This document shows, piece after piece, positions 55,994 through 64,000 of a DNA stretch of 64,000 nt (position 1 is the first letter of the stretch; each line of letters opens with the position of its first letter). The position numbers were made by a program, and so were the translations under genes. The stretch lies in the NCBI GenBank assembly GCA_008360955.1, contig LUCM01009167.1:209280-273279 (forward strand), in the 5' to 3' direction. The stretch comes from Fasciolopsis buskii (Eukaryota; Platyhelminthes; Trematoda; Plagiorchiida; Fasciolidae). The notes below the pieces were generated by a model that was not told the origin of the DNA, made no database searches, and saw only the letters and a list, made by a program, of their open reading frames with translations.

Positions 55994-58828
55994 TGCCCGG
56001 GAATTACAGTTATCGTTCTTCTGTTGACTTTTTGACGAAATGCTTTCATGCACGCTCCTGACGCCGAAAAGTCTATATATATGTACGCACTCTAAACGGT
56101 AAACAGGTTTGTTTTTTTTCGTGCTCTTTTGACGCTTCACCATCCAACCGAAGATCTTCAGAGTATTACATTCAACGCCTTCTTCACACTGGGTGACAAG
56201 TATTTTGGATTTCACCCTCAGGTCAGGTAAAACCATTGCTTAGGTCAGTAAGTTATGTGAACAGTCAGCGGCCGTAACCCAAACAGCATCCGAATTTACT
56301 TAGTTAAATAATGTGACTTGACGTAGTTCAAGTGCAAAAAACCTACACAGGTCTGCTCTCTTTAGGCTGTTTTATTTTTTAGTTGATAGAAATTGCCATG
56401 ACTACATGCTCTTCGTTACGATAGTAACGATCTTCTGTTGCCTTGTGCATCAAATAATCGTAAAAATCTTGCTTATAAACTCAAACAACTTACGTTATCA
56501 CGATGCCTAAAGTTTATCTTTTAATCTGTTTTTTTCGCAGAATATCTGCCAGTCGTATCTGATGTAAATGAGAATTTTTTAAGTGAAGAAAACGGATTCA
56601 TAAGGAACAGTTTCCCCGTTGGATTGTTCTACAAATATAATACTTTTCTTTTTTTCTTTAGTCAATATATTCGCAATAACTTGTCCAGTTTGGTTAATCC
56701 TGGGTGGAGAGTTGCATGTGAGCAAATTTTAACTAGCTCGGCGATGTTTAACGATTTCGAATTATCCCAGAACTCTGACCTTTAAATTGACAAGAAAGCA
56801 TGCCGACTGTTTCGGACTTATGACAGAAGCAATTAGAGTGATGCCATAAATTTTCTGAATCAGGCACAATTATGTTCCTATAGGACAGACTCCGGCTAAA
56901 TGAGTGGGCGGCCAGTTCATTTAACAATAACCAAACAGAAAGATGTCACGCGTTAGGATCCAAACTTAAGTGGTCGAGACCTCAGGAAGACCAGCGGGAA
57001 GGGAATTTCGGTTAATTTTAATGGACATGAAAAATGACATTGTGAGAATATTGAGTGAGTAATAAATCGCCGGCGTCTCGTCTAATCACTTCACTTATCT
57101 GCTATTTATTTGGTTTTCCCATAAATCTATTGAATGGCTGATTATCATCTTTATCGCTTAGTTTCAAAGTTGAGACAACACTACCAACGGACACTTCATT
57201 TTGGCCTTTGGAAAAGTAAGTAAACTGCCAGGATGCCTCCGGAATGTTCATGCGGCCTGGTGGAAAAATGACATGCCCGAGCCGAATGGTTGTGGTGGAG
57301 TTTCAGGAGCGCGAGGATAACCACATCCTAGTAATTCACGTATTTTCTTCATTCGGTACCATCTGGTCCGTTTTCAATTCTGTTGGGCTGTTTTTGGCAG
57401 CCCTGACCTGAAATGGAATAAACATTCCATTATTTGCCACAATTCGAAATTTTGACGAAATTTACGAAAGAAATAACAAGTCACTTAACTTGGGTATATT
57501 GTTCATGTATGGCACTTCCGGGTGCATAATATTGGCTAGTAGAAAGCATGTTTTAATCTGCCAATAACGGCTTCGGCTACTGAAAAACTGCCAGGGGCTA
57601 ACTGACGAGTCTCAGAGGTTGCTAAAAGACGAAGAAACCTGTAAAACCTCGAACATACTATTTTCCCTTTAATTCTTCCAACTAGTTTAGGTTTTCCGCG
57701 GAATTTCCTAACCATTGCCTATTGGGAATTTTATCCAATAAGCTTCCTTTAGTACTTTCTCAAACTTGGACTTGGTTCCCTTGAGTAGTTTGTGATCTAA
57801 AACTTCCGGCTCACCTGTTCCCTTTTGCAATGCCTGGTGTAAGTAGAATCGAGCGATACATTTGTCCGGATTAACCGTTGTTAGTCAGGGTCGCGGTGAG
57901 GGTTCATAATTGTTACGTATTGCTGTAACACAGTCCATGTAACGAAATATGCAGCACTACGACTACTTCTTAAAAGGGTCCCCTCGAGTATTATCCTAGT
58001 CGTTATAATGACCTTCGCCATCTAGAATATTCCTTTTCTTTATTATCCTGGCAGCTACAAACCGTTTTGCCTTATTTTGTCACGACTATGGGCAAAGAAC
58101 ATGTTGAATGTGAAACTCTGTTACTGGGATCTAATACGCTTCTCGTCGCTTCGCATCGATCAGCCGACACGTCCGGGTGACATATTTGCACAAAAGAAAA
58201 AGTAACGTAATCACTCTCCATCACTTTGCAATTGAGCTGTATTGTATTGTATAGATTTTGCGCACAACAAATAATTTCGCATTTCAGAATAAATTAAGTT
58301 GAAATGGAAAACCTTAGGGTAGAACTGAGGAGCTGCAGGTTTTCTATATCAAAGATGCATTTTAACTGGTTCAGTCATCCGGTTTTAATAATGACTAACT
58401 GGATGGGGAATCAGTACAAGCCAGCCTCGAGCGCCAAGCAGGCAACTAAACTATTTACCACAAAATTTCACGATTTTTACACAATCAGCCCAACAATTTT
58501 TCCAAAGATCAATTATCGAACATTTTTATTGTTCCAAATCACCGTGGTTTCCTTGTCCCTCTAACTTTTGGGCAGATTGTATTTGCATCTTATTCGCCAA
58601 AGGTAATTTGCCACTTATTTTCATACTCCGTAAATCCAAAATGAATTCACTGTATTGTGATTTTCGCCTACGGCTATAAAACAACAACACCACAGAAACT
58701 GATCAGCTAGGGCGATTTAAGATGCATACTGAAGTTTGGTTATCGAGGCATTCTTCTCGTGGTACTCTCCCGGTGTTTGTGGTTCTGAACGGGCCGGGAG
58801 GTAGCGGACTGACAACCAGTACGCCATA
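55994..58828. other. Long stretch without a recognised gene
   Basis: From about 56.3 to 58.3 kb no frame over 60 codons occurs on either strand. The plus frame at 58304-58564 has no motif. Probably intronic or intergenic. Confidence 0.55.
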
Positions 58829-59101
58829 ATGTTGTTACCCCTATTTGTCTTCATCGCTAACCATCGCCCACGGATGAAGCAGCACATTCAAAACCACCTG
58901 GAGATCAATGGCGTCGTAATCTTGCACCCGGCTGCGGAGCGACCGAAAAGGGCCAAGTGTGTGACATGCCAACGGGATCGCAAAAAGCCATCAGCAAGTG
59001 TGGTCCAACCTACGACCAAGGTCACAAAAGTTGAGCATGATTCTGCAAAAGCTGAAGATAAATTTTCAGAATTCGGGATTACTTACCAAAACCCATTTTA
59101 A
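58829..59101 (+). CDS. Unassigned basic ORF, possible exon
   Basis: ATG at 58829 to TAA at 59099-59101, 90 residues. The frame may begin earlier at an acceptor-like CTGACAACCAG ending at 58819. After a hydrophobic start (MLLPLFVFIA) the peptide is charged: RMKQHIQNHLEINGVVILHP, then RPKRAKCVTCQRDRKK with a single CxxC flanked by basic residues, then a Lys/Glu-rich tail ending ITYQNPF. Codon use looks coding. The CxxC and basic cluster could be half of a zinc site, as in some nucleic-acid-binding or transposase tails, but no family is recognised. The last bases overlap a competing minus-strand exon-like segment (59087-59188). Confidence 0.32.
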   Translation: MLLPLFVFIANHRPRMKQHIQNHLEINGVVILHPAAERPKRAKCVTCQRDRKKPSASVVQPTTKVTKVEHDSAKAEDKFSEFGITYQNPF

Positions 59102-60388
59102 AATTCCTCAGCTTTGTAATTTTTCTGGACTCGGCCTTGAAGCGGTATAGCACGTTTGCCTCAAAAGGTTCGAGAAAGAAGACAGTTCCTCGGCACAGTA
59201 TACAGTACACAGTCCTCTTGTTTTAACAGCTATCCATCCTTTGATATAATAAAAGCAAAACAGATTTGCGATTGATGCATCGCTGTGATGAATTCAAGTT
59301 CAAGCGCGCAAAATCAAACGACCTATGAAAATTGCGACAAATCAGGAAATTGCAAAGTAAATATTTCAAGTTGACCATTCGCTGAAACATTTTCTGCAGA
59401 TTAATGTTTTTGTCTAGTCAGCATAAATACGCATGCTAAGTAAATAAGTTTACATGGGAATTCCTGTGGCTGGGTTCGCTTAGGAATCTTTATCTGTTTA
59501 GTATGGTATCAGAGTATTTCACTGCATGCCGACGATTCGCGTCCGCTGGTTAATACAATCAATTTCGAACACAAATACTAAAAATGTGTGATACTGTTTG
59601 CAGTGTGTTATCTCGATTTTGTTCAGTACGCATCAGCGTCCATTCCGCTCCTCAGAATCGTAATTTCTCGTTTCTTCCTCTCATGATCTCTGTTTATATG
59701 CCTTCATTTAGACGGTTGAGGTTTATTTCCCTTTTTAACTATCGACACTTGCACGTCACTCGCCACATTTGCTTGAGACTACACACGCAAACACTACTGG
59801 TGATCTTTTCTACTCTAATTCTTAACCCGTTTATTGAGTCACTTCTTGCAACCGTTCCCCGGTCCATGTCATATCGATCGTGCTGCATGCAAAAACCCAC
59901 ATGACTTATGCAAGTGATTTCGTCCACTCTTATTTGTTAACCCTTATTTTTCTCTCTACCGGTTCACCTATCGCAAACTCCTCAAAACAACATACATCGC
60001 AGCGTGACCAGATTAGGAACTATTGTCCATGCCTAACTTATTGGTCAGCCGTCCTCGAGAGTGCTTTCATTGTATTTTGATTGCCTGCTCTTCGCATTCC
60101 ACTATCAACACACAAGCCGTAGATCCTACGGTTGACCTTGCACTCGGGGAAGTACCAGACTCGAGTTTCTCTCTCATTAGAGCGGATTAGTGGTGCGTAC
60201 TCATCGTCGCACTCAAGGATTGAAGCCGGGGCTCTTCGCTTAGAAGGCCTGTTACCACTACGCTGTCATCTATCAGTAGGAGTAGGGGTCGATCGCTGTG
60301 AGCTAGCGGACAGTAACCGTGCAAATCAGTCACGGATAGGTGCAACATCGTCATGTGGTGAAGTTGAACAAACCGTTCAGAGCCTGTC
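59102..60388. other. Stretch without a recognised gene
   Basis: A minus-strand segment at 59087-59188 is open and ends at a perfect GTAAGT donor, reading FEANVLYRFKAESRK and onward, but its acceptor is poor. A 106-codon plus frame at 59584-59904 is Ser/Arg/Phe-rich with no motif. Confidence 0.4.
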
Positions 60389-60464
60389 CGGTAGCGAAAT
60401 GGCTAAGACGTTCGACTCAGAATCGTTCGTCCTTGGTCGGGTTCGCGTCCCAGTTCGGGCGCGG
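60389..60464 (+). repeat. tRNA-like SINE candidate
   Basis: ATGGCTAAGACGTTCGACTC (A-box side) and GGGTTCGCGTCCC (B box, 60439-60451) have the spacing of a tRNA with a longer variable arm. Three plus frames overlap here, which fits SINE sequence rather than a gene. Confidence 0.45.
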
Positions 60465-61439
60465 TCCATATGCAGCACTGCTCATCATTCCTAACAAGCA
60501 TGAAACAGCTGGACTGCGATTATTATTTACATACACAAACACGCACTCACAGGTACGCTCACTTGTTAACGTTCCAAATCTGTGTGCACGCGAATCTCCC
60601 GTTTGATTGGTTGCTCTTTTGGGAACTTCACGTTACTGGACCCATTTTCCGGCGGTCGTCAACGCCGTTTATCCCCCTACTTGACGCAACACTGAGTCAT
60701 TCGAAGTGTCGAGATTTCAAAGTTCATTCTGACAACGAAATACTGTCCTTCTCGTAGATACAGCTTTATTTAGAAGAGCCATGACGACTCCCATAATCTG
60801 GAGTCTTCGTGAATCAGGGTTAGTAGGGTTCCTGGCTTTTTTAGATTAATTTGCGTTAACAGCACAGCATCTCCAGACCGTTTCAGTTTCCATTGAATTG
60901 GATGCGACACTTTATGTGACATACTGGTTTGGTTCAATCACGGAAGGCAGTACATCTGATTCCACAGAAACGGAATTTGCTGGCTGGGATAAACTGGGGC
61001 GATAGCCTACGCTCTGGTGACTTCGAAAGTCAGTACACCTTAATTTCGTCCAAATAATGAACCCCATCAGTGCAAAAGAATGTGACTTGCAGAGTTTAGC
61101 TTTTTAGTGCTAATGAACTCTTCTTATTTTTCAAAATCTGATTTTTCACTTGTATGCATATTTGGGCGATTCAGTCCCAACTTCTTAATTTGCAGATCGC
61201 AAGGACCATGTCCGTACCTGTTTCAAACAAAAGCTGACAAAACGAAGAAACCTAGTGAAATACTGCTGTTGGGAGCTGAGACTGAACAGTAAAAAGATCA
61301 AGAGATGTTGGGATGTCCTGGATGATGTGAAAATCCCAGCAGTTTAACCACTGAGTTGTGCTTCAGGGTAAATTGTGGAATAATATCTATCCACTGTTCC
61401 GAATTCCGTGTTAAGTAGGCCGACCCTATCTCTAAATCG
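60465..61439. other. Gene-free stretch
   Basis: Short frames only; nothing recognised. Confidence 0.5.
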
Positions 61440-61882
61440 TTATTGCCCGTCCCCACTGCATCAGGCGAGAAAAACCAAAGCCAAACGCCACAGTTTCTCG
61501 TTTCTTAAGTAAAATCACCACTTGTTTATAGGTTGCTTCGCCTGCATTTTCGCACCTTTGCGACTGCCATTATTTCATCGTTTGTCCGGGTCAAGCTTTG
61601 ATTGGTCTATCTTGTTCGCCGCATTTTACTCGATTAGCTCATGGCGTTTTTTGTCGAATCCGGACCGGTCATCCTGATTGGTTGGCTCAGCTCACAATCT
61701 GGCCTTCGCTTTGTGCATTCGCACTCGCCTTCTGATCTCACCACTAGGTTAGCTGGTAGCCAATAGTTTAATGCGGTCTCATTATGATCTTGCGCTCTGC
61801 ACTTGCTAGGTGTCTGGCGAGATCGGATTACACCCAGGCGTGCGTATTGATCGCGATTTGTCTGGCACGGTCCATTGTGGCG
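61440..61882 (+). repeat. Dispersed repeat R1, diverged copy 3
   Basis: Same order of blocks as 22441-22915: TTATTGCCCGTCCCCA, then CAAGCTTTGATTGGTCTATC, GTCGAATCCGGACCGGTC, GTTAGCTGGTAGC and GTCTGGCACGGTCCATTG. These correspond to TATTGTCCGTCCCCA, GAGCCTTGATTGGGCTGTC, GCCGAATCCGGATCGC, GCTAGCAGCTAGG and TTTGACCCAGTCCATCATTG. Clearly older than the near-identical pair at 19.4 and 22.6 kb. It shows that R1 is a real dispersed family, not only an assembly duplicate. Confidence 0.65.
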
Positions 61883-62715
61883 CAAAAACCGACGACCAAT
61901 GAAACAACTGTGTAATATTCAGGGGAAAAGCCACACAAACTATCATATCCTCACATAAATGACCATTAGATAAGTCGGATATTGACCGAGAAGGCGGGCT
62001 TTAGTTAGACCAGAGGCAACAACAAATTTAAGATATCGACATTCTCTTGAAAATATAACTTATTCACGAACTGTTAGCTAATCAAAAAACGAATTTACTG
62101 TTGCGCGACCACCGCAAATAGTCAATTATGTACAGAATCATTAAGAGGGAATAAGAATCGGCGTCCATATGAAAACAGAGTAGAAGAAATGAATGGGAAT
62201 TATGCGACCAGGATTCCTAATGGGAACATTTTACGACCTGCTTTAAGCTGGAACTGTGTGATATGCTGACTATCCGAGAAGAAAGAGGAAGTTCCTAGAA
62301 ATCTCCCTCCAGTTTGGTCGCATTGATTAAATGAGCATATGAAGCAAGGTTGAGGAATGTGGAGCCACTAAAACTTTAATTCCTACAGAGCATTCGTTTT
62401 TAAAGTTGTTTGCGAACTTCTCGAACAGACCGCCATCATTTCTGATCATTGTGGACTGGATCGTGTCTTATTACTTTTGGCAAAATGAAGTAACTGGATA
62501 ACTCCTTTAACTACTTTAATATCAGACTTGTCGAATTCTGCTCGAACGACAGCCTCACATCAGTCGATTGAGCATAACGGGTAACAGATGACAGCAAACA
62601 CTAAAATATTAAGTCATCGTAACGATTACTGTAGAACTTCATGAATTTTTCATGTTGAGAAGAGTGGTTTTATTGCACAACCCAGTATACTGTTGCCTAA
62701 TCATCCCCATACCAG
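61883..62715. other. Gene-free stretch
   Basis: AT-rich, no frame over 60 codons; nothing recognised. Confidence 0.5.
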
Positions 62716-62911
62716 TAAACTCATTTGCATCACTGACAGTGAAATCTCATTTGAACCGGTAGGAGCGTACGTGAATAGGAGTCCACTCAAGGGTTGCACG
62801 ATGATTTGCAGTCCTGGTGATTCAAATGGAATCCTAGTGTCGACCAAAGAGGTATTAAATAAAATTCATTTGGAGACTGTTTTTTCACGAGCAAAGGCCA
62901 GTTATTTCTAG
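62716..62911 (+). CDS. Candidate exon, unknown protein
   Basis: An acceptor-like CATCCCCATACCAG ends at 62715. The frame is then open for 64 codons to a TAG at 62909-62911. The peptide starts KLICITDSEISFEPVGAYVN and ends SRAKASYF. Composition is coding-like, with several short beta-prone stretches and two cysteines (GCTMIC). A donor-like GAG then GTATTA inside it (62850) could shorten the exon. An AATAAA also lies inside, at about 62.86 kb. No family is recognised. Confidence 0.28.
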
Positions 62912-64000
62912 AAGGCAACTGGCAAAATTTGTGAAGGCCAACCGGAACAGCATTTTAGTGAGCTGAGCGAAAAGTAAAACGCCGGCAAAAGGGCAACTCT
63001 CCATTTATCTTTAGAAAGGCTGTTTTACAATATATGGAACGAAGGAAGATAACAGTAGAACTCCAATCCAGGCTTATACACACAATACCGACCGAAAGAC
63101 CAAGACTGTCAATGTGTATGGGAACGACGTCCAATAAACAATGGTGACTATTACTCTATTGGGACGGAGGATAACAAAGGGGATTCATGTGAACGGATGC
63201 ATACATTGTGTAAGAAGTACGCTTTACCTAAAATGTGTGATGCATGTTAACTTTAGTCGCATGCATCCGTAAAATTTCTCCTGTGAATCGTTTCGGCAAG
63301 AAACATCACATATGATTTAGTATGAGAAAGTTAATGGTCCATAAATCAATGCTTCTTATGTAAGCCGTTTGTGAATAAAACCGCACCGAATCTTCCTGAC
63401 ATCCGTCCAAACAGTAGATCGACAATTGTTACTGGATTTCGTCCAGGACGTTTATTCGAGCATTATTCAAAACACGGAGAATTTCGGAATTTTCCAGTAA
63501 GAATCACCTTTTTTTTCAAATAATACCACATGTTTTCTCTTTCTTTGATTTCCGAATAAAATAAAGAATGCTCCAGATCTGAGACCTCAGTGCAACCTCC
63601 ACCGATAAATCAGCATATGTTACGGGTTTAGGGACCATATGAACACCCTTAATTTGAAAAGGCCTAGTGTTTACGTTTCTGTATGCACAAGGTACACATG
63701 AATTTTTTGATTGGTGTGATAATTACAAGATTCCTAAGGATATTCAGCAAAAATATTAATGTACTGTGAGACGGCCAAATGACGCAAACGACTAACTTGT
63801 ATTTCCGATGCTGGCAACTATGGTATCCTCCATTGTTAGTCAGATGTTCATGTTTTGATGAACAAATATTACTGAAAAGTCACTGTTAGATTTCGTAAGG
63901 ACATATTATAAACTAAAATTTTTGCAGTTTTCCAACATAGGTCCTCTCTAAACATTATTACCTGCGTGGGTTCGAAACTGTTTCTTCTCATGAAGAAGGG
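62912..64000. other. Gene-free stretch to window end
   Basis: No frame over 60 codons. AT-rich sequence with T-runs; no shared repeat recognised. Confidence 0.5.

Noticed and set aside
55642..56236. Minus frames of 135 and 109 codons
   Set aside because: They lie across repeat R2, overlap each other and have no identifiable domain. The short peptide shared with 9.0 kb is explained by the repeat.
59087..59188. Minus-strand exon reading FEANVLYRFKAESRK and onward
   Set aside because: The donor is perfect but the acceptor lacks a pyrimidine tract and it competes with a plus-strand ORF; not called separately.
60385..60470. Possible functional tRNA gene
   Set aside because: A and B boxes are present, but the acceptor and anticodon stems do not pair properly; more likely a SINE or pseudogene.
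1..64000. CRISPR arrays, bacterial operons, phage or toxin-antitoxin systems
   Set aside because: No regularly spaced direct repeats, no dense co-directional ORFs and no such protein motifs; intron signals and the stomatin gene point to an animal genome.

Overview
This is nuclear DNA of a metazoan with large introns and many degenerate repeats. The best guess is a flatworm, probably a digenean trematode. That guess is an inference from four things: AT-rich, gene-poor sequence; one clearly recognisable animal gene (a stomatin-family protein); a decayed Ty3/Gypsy-type retroelement; and tRNA-like short repeats with candidate introns as short as 54 bp. There are no bacterial operons, CRISPR arrays, rRNA genes or intact tRNA genes.

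Only one gene can be named with confidence. It is a stomatin/podocin/MEC-2-like membrane protein on the minus strand (33475-35044), with a proposed 274-bp intron that adds a short upstream coding exon. Beside its 3' end, on the plus strand, lie a 250-codon orphan ORF (32092-32844) and a small ATG-bearing exon with good splice signals (32869-32933). The rest of the window holds scattered open segments bounded by plausible splice sites. The better ones are 5391-5594 (with a poly(A) signal), 10859-11095 on the minus strand, 26759-26866, 40688-40915 and 51838-52050. They look like internal or terminal exons of genes with long introns. None could be assigned a function, and they are reported at low to moderate confidence.

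The most striking structure is a 2,028-bp inverted repeat (23065-25092 against 27830-29857) around a 2.7-kb spacer. The arms appear identical, including AT microsatellite lengths, over about 1,680 bp and differ at four sites only in the inner 348 bp. The left arm begins exactly at a single N (23064). A 42-bp sequence just before the N is repeated inside the arm at the point where divergence starts. Just outside is a 407-bp inverted near-identical copy of 19395-19801. Together these suggest either very recent inverted duplication with gene conversion, or a mis-assembled composite around a gap.

Repeat content includes family R1 (19.4, 22.4-23.0 and 61.4-61.9 kb) and family R2 (9.0 and 55.7-56.0 kb, with one block inverted between copies, plus a short piece at 42.7 kb). 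It also includes a gag-pol relic at 53.1-55.1 kb, several tRNA-like SINE candidates, and simple repeats, two of them palindromic. Long stretches hold nothing recognisable and are marked as such.
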